Notes: generated by a model not told the origin, from the sequence alone. A DNA stretch of 57,699 nt from an uncultured Alistipes sp. (GCA_904502285.1 CAJGEC010000012.1:1-57699); one strand, 5' to 3'. Positions 23,004 to 32,205 are shown, counted from the first letter of the stretch. Numbers and translations are program-made.

Positions 23004-25613
23004 ATGAAGCAACTACTCGGCCGATGCGCCAAACTTATATTCCAGAATTTTGACTACATCGCCATTGCATACGGTCTCTTCGCGCTAATTAACGCCATAT
23101 ACTGCACACACCCACAGTATTGGACAATGGTCCTTAGTTCACTCATTGCCCTCTACTACATTGGGGCTGGGGCGTGGCTCTTCCTCTTCCGCAAGGCAAG
23201 GTTCGACTGGACACTTGTCTACGGCAAATTCATCCACAAGGTTGTTGCATTGGTCATCCTTATACCTATGCTAATCACCTGCTCCATCGATATCATATCT
23301 TCAGATATTCATCCCACGGAGTTGGTGAGTGACGACAGCCTCTACAAAACCTCGACCAACAGTAGTCAAGACATAGCTAACGAGTCTCCATCATCCTTCT
23401 GGGCCGTCTACTACCACTTTATCGACCCAGGAAACCAACATATATCTACAACACCTCGTGGCCGACAGTGGAGCGCCCTGATAGCGATACTCGGAATATT
23501 TATGCTCAACGGTCTACTCGTCACCTCACTCATCGGCTCGATAGACAACCGCAAGAATAAGTGGCTAACGGGTGACGTAAGATACAGCTTCCTAAAATGG
23601 AGGAGACACTATGTCATCATCGGTGCTAACGACTTAGTGGTCAGCGTCGTAAAACGCATATTCGAGAAGCGTGAGAGCACCTACATCGTAATCCTCACAT
23701 CGAGCAACGTAGAGGATGTGCGCAACACCATCTACTCACACATCTCGGAGTCCCAGCAGAAGCGTGTGATAATATATAGTGGTGAACGCACCTCCGAGAA
23801 CGAGATTAAGGAGCTACATATAGAGACTGCCGAGGAGGTCTACATCTTGGGCGAGAATAGTTCGTCGGACGGCATCGAGACCTATCACGACACGATGAAT
23901 ATGGAGAGTCTGCGCCTAATAAACAAAGAGGCCGAGAGTGTGGCACGTTTCCAGAAGAGTGGTACGGATGACAATCGACTCGTTTGTCGTATGATGTTTG
24001 AGTACCAAACCTCATTCAACCTCTTCCAGACCACCGATATAAACGACAAAAAGATTAACTTCCGTCCCTTCAACTACTATGAGATGTGGGCACAAAAGGT
24101 GCTTGTATGTCAAGACCTTACAGCGCCAACAGACAAGAGTCACTACATTCCACTGGAGGGCCACGAGGGTATCAAGAGCGATGATAATAGTTTCGTTCAC
24201 TTGGTCATCGTGGGAATGTCGCGTATGGGTATCGCTATGGCAATCGAGGCCGCACACTTGGCACACTACCCCAACTTCGAGACCCTACGCAAGCGTACAC
24301 GCATAACATTTATCGACAACAATATGAAGCAGGAGCGTCACCAATTTATGGAGCGCTTCAAGGATATGTTCCTGTTGGCACGCCGCCGCGATGTGATGAA
24401 CTTCTGCGAGAACAGCGCGCTCTACAACAACGACCTATACCCCTGGATATCACCCCTCACCGACCCAAATAGCACCTCGCCCTATCGTGGTGACTACCTC
24501 GGCGACGACTTCATAGATATAGAGTGGGAATTTATAAATGGTAGCGTAGAGCACCCTGCCATCCAGCGTTACTTAGTGGATACCTCAGCAGATGACGAGG
24601 CGAAACTCACCATCGCCATCTGCCTGCCCGACAACAATAGAGCAATAGCCGCTGCAACATACCTCTCGGACAGGGTTTATCACAGCGCAAACACCAAACA
24701 GGTGCTTATCTATCAGCGTCAAAACGACGAAATGGTCAAGCAACTAAGCCAGAACAACCCTCGTTTCAGGGAGAAACTCAAGGCCTTCGGTATGGCACAA
24801 GATTGCTACGACGCTCGACTAACGGCACTCACAGAGTCTATCGACAAAGGAATTGATGCTGCGTACAAGAACTACTTCAACAATACAAGAGTTCGTATTA
24901 CCCGTGAGTACGAGGCGACAAAATCACTTAGCACGGATACCTTAAAGAAACTATCCCCTCAACTTGCCTTCCTCTTTGATGAGCCGAAATACTCTGACCA
25001 ACAGGATTATATCAAAAATCAATGGGAGACGTGGTTCAAGGAGAGTCAAAACATAGCTAAGTATTCCGACTGGGAGGCCAGCAGAAACGCTCGCTGGGAG
25101 AGTATTGAGAAGTACATCGTTGTCGAACTCAAGCTCGAAAGACCCGACTTTATAGCCAAACTCAATCAGTTGCAGGAGAGCAACAAGGGTAAGAGCAAGG
25201 CGGCAAAGATGTGGTCCAACAAGTACAACATCCTTTCGATGTGGTCAAAGTTCCGCTGTGTATCTATGACGACAAAATCGGCATACGACCCAACGGATAG
25301 CAATATGGACACAGATTGGTGTAGTGCAATGAAGTACCTCGGCAAGGTAGAGCATAACAGATGGGTTGTTGAGCAACTCCTAATGCGTTATCGCCCACTA
25401 CTACCCGAAGAGCAGGACTTTGTTAAGATGCCAACAGAATTTGCCCCATCGAAACTCAAAGATAGCCTCAAGGGCGACTTTGCGCACCTCGACATCTGCT
25501 CAAACGATAGATTGCAGCATATTGACCACAACGTCGTAGACCTCGACAAGGCATTACTCGAAGTGTTGCCTGAAAAGTATCGAGACTTCCTAAATGGCAT
25601 AAATCAGAGATAG
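23004..25613 (+). CDS. Predicted CASTOR/POLLUX-like ion channel with two Rossmann/RCK domains and RyR-like C-terminus
   Basis: An 869-aa membrane protein. Predicted helices lie at about 16-34, 41-62 and 78-98. After an extracytoplasmic loop comes a pore-like segment (residues 131-145, FWAVYYHFIDPGNQ) that recalls the D-S-G-N filter region of plant CASTOR/POLLUX channels. A further helix follows at about 157-180. The cytoplasmic part starts with a Rossmann unit (HYVIIGANDLVVSVV, about 202-285) of TrkA-N/RCK type. A second (VHLVIVGMSRMGIAMAIEAA, about 398-440) follows. The C-terminus (about 783-855, with EHNRWVVEQLLMRYRPL and AHLDICSNDRL) resembles the bacterial RyR domain. It is probably a ligand-gated channel. 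It is transcribed alone between nfo and korB. Assignments are by eye; ion and ligand are unknown. Confidence 0.72.
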   Translation: MKQLLGRCAKLIFQNFDYIAIAYGLFALINAIYCTHPQYWTMVLSSLIALYYIGAGAWLFLFRKARFDWTLVYGKFIHKVVALVILIPMLITCSIDIISSDIHPTELVSDDSLYKTSTNSSQDIANESPSSFWAVYYHFIDPGNQHISTTPRGRQWSALIAILGIFMLNGLLVTSLIGSIDNRKNKWLTGDVRYSFLKWRRHYVIIGANDLVVSVVKRIFEKRESTYIVILTSSNVEDVRNTIYSHISESQQKRVIIYSGERTSENEIKELHIETAEEVYILGENSSSDGIETYHDTMNMESLRLINKEAESVARFQKSGTDDNRLVCRMMFEYQTSFNLFQTTDINDKKINFRPFNYYEMWAQKVLVCQDLTAPTDKSHYIPLEGHEGIKSDDNSFVHLVIVGMSRMGIAMAIEAAHLAHYPNFETLRKRTRITFIDNNMKQERHQFMERFKDMFLLARRRDVMNFCENSALYNNDLYPWISPLTDPNSTSPYRGDYLGDDFIDIEWEFINGSVEHPAIQRYLVDTSADDEAKLTIAICLPDNNRAIAAATYLSDRVYHSANTKQVLIYQRQNDEMVKQLSQNNPRFREKLKAFGMAQDCYDARLTALTESIDKGIDAAYKNYFNNTRVRITREYEATKSLSTDTLKKLSPQLAFLFDEPKYSDQQDYIKNQWETWFKESQNIAKYSDWEASRNARWESIEKYIVVELKLERPDFIAKLNQLQESNKGKSKAAKMWSNKYNILSMWSKFRCVSMTTKSAYDPTDSNMDTDWCSAMKYLGKVEHNRWVVEQLLMRYRPLLPEEQDFVKMPTEFAPSKLKDSLKGDFAHLDICSNDRLQHIDHNVVDLDKALLEVLPEKYRDFLNGINQR

Positions 25614-25631
25614 CCCTTATCGGCATAATCC

Positions 25632-25678
25632 CAAACGATAATGGGTGGCATCCTTAAGATGCCACCCATTATCGTTTG
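25632..25678. terminator. Perfect 21-bp hairpin between the channel gene and korB
   Basis: The arms 25632-25652 and 25658-25678 are exactly complementary around a 5-nt loop (CTTAA). The flanks are not T-rich. The position between two convergent genes suggests a bidirectional terminator or decay-protecting stem. Confidence 0.7.
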
Positions 25679-25693
25679 AAGTTGTTACGTCTC

Positions 25694-26725
25694 TTACTTA
25701 ATCTCCCAAGTCTGACCTGAACGCAACAAGTCGTCCACACACTTGATCTTAGCAGTAGCCTTAACCTCCTCAACCTGCTGCTGAACACGCAAATCGTAGA
25801 CATTCTCGTCATCTACATCGCGGATAACACCTACTGCAACAGGATACTCAGGATACTTCATTGCAGCCAACATAGTGTGCAAAGTAGTATCTGGAGTCTT
25901 AGCATCGTGAGTAAGAACGTCGTCAATAGTGTAGCCGTCCTCACCTACAGTAACAACCTTGAGTTTCATATTCTCGAATACCAAACCCTTGTTCTTATCC
26001 TTACCGAAGAGCATCTTCTCGCCGTGCTTCAACAAGATAGTGTGCTCCTCGCGAGTAGCCTTATCTCCTGCAAACAAAGCGTGAGTCTTATCGTTGAAGA
26101 TCATACAGTTCACCAATGCCTCAGTAACGGACATACCCTTATGCTTTGCGGCTGCCAACAAGCACTCCTTGGTAAGCATAACCTCCTGGTCGATAGTACG
26201 AGCGAAGAAGGTACCCTTAGCACCGATAACCAACTCACCTGGGGTGAATGGCTTCTCCACAGTACCGAAAGGAGAGGTCTTAGTGACCTTACCCAACTTA
26301 GTGGTTGGTGAGTACTGACCCTTAGTCAAACCATAAATCTCGTTGTTGAACAAGATTACGTTGAGGTCGATATTACGGCGAATAGCGTGGATAAAGTGGT
26401 TACCACCGATAGCCAAAGAGTCACCGTCACCTGTACATACCCACACTGACAACTCTGGGTTGGCAGTCTTGATACCTGTTGCGATGGCGTTAGCACGACC
26501 GTGGATGGTGTGGAAGCCGAAGGTCTTCATATAGTAGATGAAGCGTGAAGAACAACCGATACCTGATACGAAGGTAAACATATTGTGTGGCTTGCCGAGG
26601 GCATCTGCAACCTCTGGCATAGCACGCTGCACTGCGTTAAGAATGGCGTGGTCACCGCAACCCGGACACCACTTTACCTGTTGATCACTCTTGAAATCAG
26701 CGGGTGTATATTTGAAATCTGCCAT
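25694..26725 (-). CDS. korB: 2-oxoglutarate:ferredoxin oxidoreductase, beta subunit
   Basis: A 343-aa thiamine-diphosphate-binding subunit of a 2-oxoacid:ferredoxin oxidoreductase (2-oxoacid + CoA + oxidised ferredoxin gives acyl-CoA + CO2 + reduced ferredoxin). The cluster-ligating WCPGCGDHA lies at about 19-27, the further cysteine is in SGIGCSSR, and the TPP/Mg motif is GDGDSLAIGGNHFIH. It lies 53 bases after korA in a two-gene operon. Whether 2-oxoglutarate is the true substrate rather than a branched or aromatic 2-oxoacid cannot be settled from sequence. Confidence 0.93.
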   Translation of the reverse strand: MADFKYTPADFKSDQQVKWCPGCGDHAILNAVQRAMPEVADALGKPHNMFTFVSGIGCSSRFIYYMKTFGFHTIHGRANAIATGIKTANPELSVWVCTGDGDSLAIGGNHFIHAIRRNIDLNVILFNNEIYGLTKGQYSPTTKLGKVTKTSPFGTVEKPFTPGELVIGAKGTFFARTIDQEVMLTKECLLAAAKHKGMSVTEALVNCMIFNDKTHALFAGDKATREEHTILLKHGEKMLFGKDKNKGLVFENMKLKVVTVGEDGYTIDDVLTHDAKTPDTTLHTMLAAMKYPEYPVAVGVIRDVDDENVYDLRVQQQVEEVKATAKIKCVDDLLRSGQTWEIK

Positions 26726-26778
26726 AGTCTTTCTCGTTTTTAAACAGTTTCTTACTATTGTTATGTGGTGTTTTCGAA

Positions 26779-28620
26779 TTATAGCATTGACTCAACCTTC
26801 TCCTTGATCTCGATAACGGTGAATGGCTGACCCTCGGTCTTACCAAACGACTCGATAACAACATCGTGGAACTGCTGGCGGAGATAGCCTGCGAACTGAC
26901 CCTCGTTCAACTCGCACACTACGATGCGCTTGTAACGCTTGAGAGTCTCAGCAACGCCCTTCTGCAATGGGTAGATATAGTTGAAGTGGAGATGTGCTAC
27001 GCTCTTGCCCTCATCCTGCAACTGCTTAACAGCGCTGTGAAGGTGACCACGTGTACCACCCCAACCAACAACCAATACATCTGCCTCATTAGCACCAAAT
27101 ACCTCGATCTCTGGCAACTCATCTGCCACAAGCTCAACCTTGCGACGACGTGTAGTAACCATCTCCTGGTGGTTCTTTGGATCGTGTGAGATGCTACCCT
27201 TGATGCGGTCCTTCTCCAAACCACCGATACGGTGCTCAAGACCCTCCTTACCAGGGAATGCCCAACCACGAGCAAGCTTCTCGTTACGCTCGTAAGGCAT
27301 AAAGTCACCCTCGCTACGTGGTGCTACAATAGGTGGCACGATAGCAGGATAGTCGCTCATTGATGGAATCTTCCAAGGCTCAGAACCATTTGCGATGAAA
27401 CCATCGCTAAGCAACATTACTGGAGTCATATGCTCCATAGCGATCTTACCAGCCATAAATGCGTAGTGGAAGCAGTCGCTTGGTGAAGATGCTGCGATAA
27501 CAACCATAGGACACTCACCGTTACGGCCATAGAGTGCCTGGTTCAAGTCACTCTGCTCAGTCTTTGTAGGAAGGCCTGTTGAAGGACCACCACGCTGAAC
27601 ATCAACAACTACCAAAGGAAGCTCTGCCATAACTGCCAAACCCATAGCCTCGCTCTTAAGCGAAATACCAGGGCCTGAAGTGGTAGTAACGGCGAAGTTA
27701 CCAGCGTAAGCAGCACCGATAGAGGTACAGATACCAGCGATCTCATCCTCAGCCTGTACGGTCTTAACGCCCAAATCTTTACGCTTAGCCAACTCCTCAA
27801 GGATTACGGTTGCAGGAGTGATAGGGTATGAACCACAGAAGAGTGGAAGACCCGACTTCTCAGATGCTGCGCAGAAGCCCCACGCAGTAGCAGTATTACC
27901 GTTGATAGAGCGGTAAACACCCTTCTCCAAGTTTGCAGGAGCTACGGTGTAGTTGTTAGCAAACTGGTGTGTGTTAGCTGCATAGTTATAACCAGCCTCG
28001 ATAACTCGCTTGTTTGCCTCAGCAACCAATGGGTTCTTCTTAGCAAACTTTGAATCGAGGAACTGCTTAGCGAAATCATCAGGACGGTTGTACATCCAGA
28101 AGCAGATACCGAGTGCAAACATATTCTTGCACTTTACCATTGCCTTGTTATCCATACCTGTATCCTTCAACGCCTCCTTGGTCATTGTAGTAATATCAGG
28201 GATAACGACATTGTAACCCTCAAGACCAAGCTCAGCGATAGGATCCATAGTCTTGAAGCCCGCCTTAACGATGTTGTCCTCAGTCATAGTGTCACCATCG
28301 ATGATGACTGTAGCCGATGGCTTAAGCCACTTACGGTTAGCGATAAGAGCCGCTGGGTTCATCGCTACGAGTACATCGCAGTAGTCACCAGGGTTATCGA
28401 TACGGCTTGAACCAAAGTGTACCTGGAAACCTGATACGCCTGCTACAGTTCCCTGAGGTGCACGAATCTCGGCAGGATAGTCTGGGAATGTAGAAATTCC
28501 ATTACCAAACAGTGCTGATGTATCCGAAAAGAGTGTGCCGGTGAGCTGCATACCATCACCTGAGTCACCCGAGAAACGGATAACCACATCCTGCAACTGT
28601 TGTACATTTACATTGTCCAT
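26779..28620 (-). CDS. korA: 2-oxoglutarate:ferredoxin oxidoreductase, fused gamma-alpha subunit
   Basis: A 613-aa subunit partner of korB. Residues about 10-190 form the gamma (CoA-handling) domain with RFSGDSGDGMQLTG, fused to the alpha (pyrimidine-binding) domain from about 225 (GNTATAWGFCAASEKSG, YPITPATVILEEL) and a C-terminal swivel domain (ADVLVVGWGGTRG). The gamma-alpha fusion is usual in Bacteroidota KorA. Its promoter is at 28755-28786, leaving a leader of about 130 nt without recognised structure. Confidence 0.94.
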   Translation of the reverse strand: MDNVNVQQLQDVVIRFSGDSGDGMQLTGTLFSDTSALFGNGISTFPDYPAEIRAPQGTVAGVSGFQVHFGSSRIDNPGDYCDVLVAMNPAALIANRKWLKPSATVIIDGDTMTEDNIVKAGFKTMDPIAELGLEGYNVVIPDITTMTKEALKDTGMDNKAMVKCKNMFALGICFWMYNRPDDFAKQFLDSKFAKKNPLVAEANKRVIEAGYNYAANTHQFANNYTVAPANLEKGVYRSINGNTATAWGFCAASEKSGLPLFCGSYPITPATVILEELAKRKDLGVKTVQAEDEIAGICTSIGAAYAGNFAVTTTSGPGISLKSEAMGLAVMAELPLVVVDVQRGGPSTGLPTKTEQSDLNQALYGRNGECPMVVIAASSPSDCFHYAFMAGKIAMEHMTPVMLLSDGFIANGSEPWKIPSMSDYPAIVPPIVAPRSEGDFMPYERNEKLARGWAFPGKEGLEHRIGGLEKDRIKGSISHDPKNHQEMVTTRRRKVELVADELPEIEVFGANEADVLVVGWGGTRGHLHSAVKQLQDEGKSVAHLHFNYIYPLQKGVAETLKRYKRIVVCELNEGQFAGYLRQQFHDVVIESFGKTEGQPFTVIEIKEKVESML

Positions 28621-28754
28621 TGTAGTGAAGTTTGTAGTTTTATATTATTAATTGTTTATCTCTTAACTATCTACGAGCACAAGGCCTCCACAACAATCCC
28701 CTCTTCTGCAAAAATCCGAAGAGCGAACGATATAGGATACCTCATAATTTCTTA

Positions 28755-28786
28755 CAAAATTAGAAAGTTTTCAACCCATTTCCAAA
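28755..28786 (-). promoter_or_regulatory. Promoter of korAB
   Basis: On the minus strand TTTG (28783-28786) is followed after 20 bases by TAATTTTG (28755-28762). Confidence 0.7.
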
Positions 28787-28845
28787 TTTTCCACCCACTT
28801 TTTTGCCACCGCAACTATTGTTGTTGGCTTTTTATGTGACGGAGG

Positions 28846-29331
28846 TTAGAAATTATAGTCGATACCCACTGCTGCGATTACAGCGCTTTGGTGCTGGCGA
28901 GGGAAGCGACCCATCCACTTAACTTGCAGATTGGCACTCCATCGGCTATTGAGTTCGTAGCGCGTACCGAGACCGAGATTGAGTCCTCCAGCCCAGCCAT
29001 CTACCGTTCCCTTATGCGAGGTAATATCATTGACGCTGACACCCACAATAGGATACACGGTCCAGTAGGTGGCTATCTCCAACGGCACCTGAAAGTCGCA
29101 ATAGACATCCACCGAGCAGTGCTTCTTTAGTATCATATTTACACCAGGCTCGATATTGAGCCAATTGGCTAAGCCATAGGTGCCATAGACACCCACGCCG
29201 AAGGCATTTGTGCGAAAGTAGTAGCCACCACGAAAACCGAACTTAAAGTCGCCAGACTCCTGAGCCGAAACACTACTCATAGATAGTGCGTACAAGCACA
29301 ATGCCATTACTAAGGTTATCAGTCGTTTCAT
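28846..29331 (-). CDS. Small outer-membrane beta-barrel protein
   Basis: A 161-aa protein with a signal peptide (about 1-24, ending SVSAQ) followed by alternating amphipathic strands rich in Gly and aromatic residues (FGFRGGYYFRTNAFGVG, AGGLNLGLGTRYELN). It ends in a terminal Phe (VGIDYNF), the signal for outer-membrane insertion. Size suggests an eight-stranded OmpW/OmpX-like porin-family barrel. No ligand is apparent. It is transcribed alone, downstream of the kbl terminator. Confidence 0.85.
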   Translation of the reverse strand: MKRLITLVMALCLYALSMSSVSAQESGDFKFGFRGGYYFRTNAFGVGVYGTYGLANWLNIEPGVNMILKKHCSVDVYCDFQVPLEIATYWTVYPIVGVSVNDITSHKGTVDGWAGGLNLGLGTRYELNSRWSANLQVKWMGRFPRQHQSAVIAAVGIDYNF

Positions 29332-29448
29332 ATCCCCACCATTTAAGTTTTATAGAAACATTATACAAATGTAATAAAAAAAACTGATATCCCAACTCTT
29401 TCAACGCTATATAAGTTGTGCATTACCCATTTGCGGACTGCATATAAC

Positions 29449-29485
29449 AAAAAAATCTTCGCAAGCACCGAAGCACTTGCGAAGA
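29449..29485 (-). terminator. Terminator of kbl
   Basis: The stem TCTTCGCAAG and CTTGCGAAGA is followed on the minus strand by TTTTTTTG. Confidence 0.85.
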
Positions 29486-29520
29486 ATCTACATTGTAGGA
29501 GAGGGCAGTGCCCCACCCTA

Positions 29521-30708
29521 CTACTTAAGTACGCCGAGGTTCTTACCTACCTTAATGAAGGCCTCAACGCAACGATCCAACTGCTCTACAGTGTGACCTG
29601 CAGATACCTGAACGCGGATACGAGCCTGACCCTTTGGTACTACTGGGTAGTAGAAACCTGTTACGAATACGCCCTCCTTCTGCAACTCAGCAGCGAAGTC
29701 CTGTGAGAGCTTAGCATCGTAGAGCATAACTGCGCAGATAGCCGACTGTGTAGGCTTGATATCGAAGCCTGCAGCAACCATCTTAGAGCGGAAGTGCTCG
29801 ACGTTAGCTACGAGCTGATCGTGCAAAGCGTCGCTCTCCTCCAACATCTTGAACATCTCGATAGATGCGCCAACTACTGCTGGTGGCAATGAGTTAGAGA
29901 ACAAGTATGGGCGTGAGCGCTGACGGAGCATATCGATAATCTCCTTGCGGCCAGTAGTGAAACCACCTACTGCACCACCGAAGGCCTTACCGAGGGTACC
30001 TGTGAGGATATCCACCTTACCGCGGAGATCATACAACTCAGTGATACCGCGACCAGTCTTACCCAATACACCTGCTGAGTGGCACTCATCAACCATAACC
30101 AAGGCGTCGTACTTCTCTGCCAACTCGCAAATCTTATCCAATGGAGCAGCGTTACCATCCATAGAGAATACACCGTCGGTAACGATGATGCGGAAACGCT
30201 GTGCCTGAGCCTGCTTCAAACACTCCTCCAACTCTGCCATATCGGCATTAGCATAGCGGTAGCGCTGAGCCTTGCAAAGGCGAACACCGTCGATGATAGA
30301 TGCGTGGTTCAAAGCGTCAGAGATGATTGCGTCCTCAGCAGTGAAGAGAGGCTCGAAGACACCACCATTAGCGTCGAAGCAAGCGGCGTAAAGGATAGTA
30401 TCCTCAGTGCCGAAGTAGTCTGCAATAGCCTTCTCAAGCTCCTTGTGCATATCCTGGCAACCGCAGATGAAGCGAACTGATGACATACCGAAGCCACGCT
30501 CATCCATAGCACGCTTAGCTGCGTCGATAAGGCGCTGGTTGTCAGATAGACCAAGATAGTTGTTGGCGCAGAAGTTCAATACTGGACGGTTAGCCACGTC
30601 GATCTCTGCACGCTGAGGCGACTCGATAATACGCTCAGTCTTGTACAAGCCAGCAGCCTTAATCTCTGCCAACTCGTTCTGCAAATGTTGCTGAAATTTT
30701 CCGTACAT
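29521..30708 (-). CDS. kbl: Glycine C-acetyltransferase (2-amino-3-ketobutyrate CoA ligase)
   Basis: A 395-aa PLP enzyme of the alpha-oxoamine synthase family. It cleaves 2-amino-3-oxobutyrate with CoA to glycine and acetyl-CoA, the second step of threonine breakdown. LNFCANNYLGLSDN lies near residue 45 and VDECHSAGVLGKTGRG at about 206-221. The Schiff-base lysine is K241 in LTGTLGKAFGGA. The N-terminus (MYGKFQQHL) and the length are those of Kbl rather than KAS or BioF. No threonine dehydrogenase gene is adjacent. The promoter lies at 30802-30809. Confidence 0.93.
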   Translation of the reverse strand: MYGKFQQHLQNELAEIKAAGLYKTERIIESPQRAEIDVANRPVLNFCANNYLGLSDNQRLIDAAKRAMDERGFGMSSVRFICGCQDMHKELEKAIADYFGTEDTILYAACFDANGGVFEPLFTAEDAIISDALNHASIIDGVRLCKAQRYRYANADMAELEECLKQAQAQRFRIIVTDGVFSMDGNAAPLDKICELAEKYDALVMVDECHSAGVLGKTGRGITELYDLRGKVDILTGTLGKAFGGAVGGFTTGRKEIIDMLRQRSRPYLFSNSLPPAVVGASIEMFKMLEESDALHDQLVANVEHFRSKMVAAGFDIKPTQSAICAVMLYDAKLSQDFAAELQKEGVFVTGFYYPVVPKGQARIRVQVSAGHTVEQLDRCVEAFIKVGKNLGVLK

Positions 30709-30801
30709 TGTCTTAATAGTTTTAATGTTGAAAATATATTTAAACCTAATTTAGTCGATAAAATCTCTACGTGCCATAGAGGTATGCGCACATATCAAAT
30801 A

Positions 30802-30809
30802 CAAAGATA
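30802..30809 (-). promoter_or_regulatory. -7 box of kbl
   Basis: The minus strand reads TATCTTTG about 93 bases upstream of the ATG. A CTTG about 20 bases further upstream may serve as the -33 element. Confidence 0.6.
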
Positions 30810-30991
30810 GATTTTTTCGCTCGAAAAAACAAGCAGTTTTCGGCATAATATTTCAAAAAATTAATCGACCACCTTTTCCGTACCAATCATCGCCATAAAA
30901 CCGAGGGCAAGAACTCCCCTTTTTTTACCACAAATTACCGCCAGATACGACCTCGATTTTAGAATATATTTATCGCTTTGTTGGCTGTATT

Positions 30992-31025
30992 AAAAGAGAA
31001 AAAGGCACACCCTTGGGTACGCCTT
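30992..31025 (-). terminator. Terminator of the ridA-NYN unit
   Basis: The hairpin AAGGCGTACCC and GGGTGTGCCTT with a 2-nt loop is followed on the minus strand by TTTCTCTTTTA. Confidence 0.8.
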
Positions 31026-31045
31026 AAACATATTATTATCTGTGG

Positions 31046-31672
31046 TTACTCCTCCTTTATCTTGGGTTTTGAAAGACACAGGACATCGACTAATTCAGGA
31101 TTTTCCTTGAACTCATTGCTGAGGTTAAGGTAGATATTTGCCTCCTCGCGCAAGAGATAGGAGATCATCGACGAGCGACCGAAATCACCCGAAAGCAGAA
31201 TAACTTTGGTATCCAAGGCCTTGAGTTTTCGCACCAACATTTCGTGGTCGGCATCGCCCGTGATAAGCACCACGTAGTCGAACTTGCGCACCATAGCATA
31301 CTCGTATGCCTCAAGCGCGAACCACACATCTATACCCTTCTCCACGACCTGGCCATTACCATCCTCGCGCAGATGCTTGTAGTGGCACATAATATCATTA
31401 TCGATGAGGACATCCTCGAAACTACGCTCGCCATAGAGCATATTCTTATCCCTTGCCACACTTGCGCGGTAGCGACCTCTGTAGTAGTGGCTCTCGGTGA
31501 TTTGGCAATAGCGTATGTCGTTATCGCAGTCGGTAGCGACGATCTCGCGGATGTAGTTGAGCAGACTCTTGATGTTTAGACGTTTTGAGAGTCGTGTATT
31601 GAGGTCATCGTTGAGTTTTGCGTAGTATCCACCATCAATGAATACACCTATTGATATGGTCTGGGTGTTCAT
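31046..31672 (-). CDS. NYN-domain (PIN-like, LabA/DUF88) protein
   Basis: A 208-aa predicted nuclease of the NYN/PIN-like superfamily. The N-terminal strand GVFIDGGYYAKL carries the first acidic metal ligand (D13), DVWFALEAYEYA supplies a central acidic residue, and VVLITGDADHEMLVRKL carries the SGD-like acidic motif. These proteins are thought to act on RNA. A target is not known. It lies 85 bases after ridA on the same strand, with a hairpin (31702-31733) between them. Confidence 0.88.
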   Translation of the reverse strand: MNTQTISIGVFIDGGYYAKLNDDLNTRLSKRLNIKSLLNYIREIVATDCDNDIRYCQITESHYYRGRYRASVARDKNMLYGERSFEDVLIDNDIMCHYKHLREDGNGQVVEKGIDVWFALEAYEYAMVRKFDYVVLITGDADHEMLVRKLKALDTKVILLSGDFGRSSMISYLLREEANIYLNLSNEFKENPELVDVLCLSKPKIKEE

Positions 31673-31701
31673 AATTATCGTATTGAGGGTATTTACAAGA
31701 T

Positions 31702-31733
31702 GGGACAGCCCAATAGAGTCATTGGGCGGTCCC
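31702..31733. repeat. Hairpin between ridA and the NYN gene
   Basis: GGGAC-A-GCCCAAT (31702-31714) pairs with ATTGGGC-G-GTCCC (31721-31733) around AGAGTC. No T-run follows, so it is more likely a processing or decay-control stem than a full terminator. Confidence 0.6.
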
Positions 31734-31757
31734 TACCTATTTGCTTGAGTATAGCAC

Positions 31758-32132
31758 TTACTTAATAGCGATAGCGTCGATCTCTACCAATGCACCCATA
31801 GGCAATGCAGCAACCTGGTAGCAGATACGAGCAGGCTTGTCGCCAGTGAAGAACTCGGCGTAGATAGCGTTCATAGCGCCGAAGTCGGCGATATTAGCCA
31901 ACAACACAGTAGTCTTAGCCACGTTATCGAAGGTATAGCCAGCCTCCTCAAGGATGTAGCCGAGGTTTGTGAGAGCCTGACGAGTCTGAGCCTCTACGCC
32001 CTCAGCCATCTTACCTGTAGCGCCGTCGATAGGGAGCTGACCAGAGATGTAGAGAGTTGCGTCGTGAGCGATAGCCTGAGAATAGGGACCAACGGCCTTA
32101 GGAGCCAAAGGTGAAGCGATAACTTTTTTCAT
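31758..32132 (-). CDS. ridA: RidA family enamine/imine deaminase
   Basis: A 124-aa cytoplasmic protein that hydrolyses reactive 2-aminoacrylate released by PLP enzymes. The family pattern is clear: APKAVGPYSQAIAHDATLYISGQ at the N-terminus and KPARICYQVAALPMGALVEIDAIA at the C-terminus, with the catalytic Arg in PARICYQV. Length is standard. Its promoter (-7 box 32178-32185) faces and interlocks with that of the META lipoprotein gene. Confidence 0.96.
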   Translation of the reverse strand: MKKVIASPLAPKAVGPYSQAIAHDATLYISGQLPIDGATGKMAEGVEAQTRQALTNLGYILEEAGYTFDNVAKTTVLLANIADFGAMNAIYAEFFTGDKPARICYQVAALPMGALVEIDAIAIK

Positions 32133-32133
32133 T

Positions 32134-32168
32134 TTTGTATAAGTTTTAGATGATTTGTATTATCTTTG
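32134..32168 (+). promoter_or_regulatory. Promoter of the META lipoprotein gene
   Basis: TATCTTTG lies at 32161-32168. TTTG at 32134-32137 has a long 23-base spacer. The start would be near 32175, about 30 bases before the ATG at 32206. It overlaps the start region of ridA. Confidence 0.6.
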
Positions 32169-32177
32169 TTCCGACTA

Positions 32178-32185
32178 CAAAGATA
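32178..32185 (-). promoter_or_regulatory. -7 box of ridA
   Basis: The minus strand reads TATCTTTG. Transcription would start near 32171, so the 5' ends of the ridA and META transcripts overlap by a few bases. Confidence 0.6.
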
Positions 32186-32205
32186 ATTATAATTTACGAA
32201 ATAGT

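Larger units (their letters stand above)
30709..31045. other. Intergenic region upstream of kbl
   Basis: These 337 bases hold the kbl promoter (30802-30809) and the terminator of the NYN gene (30992-31025). Nothing else was recognised. Confidence 0.6.

Noticed and set aside
25632..25678. Insertion-sequence terminal repeat
   Set aside because: The perfect 21-bp palindrome sits between two stop codons of convergent genes and encloses only 5 bases, which fits a transcription-end hairpin better.
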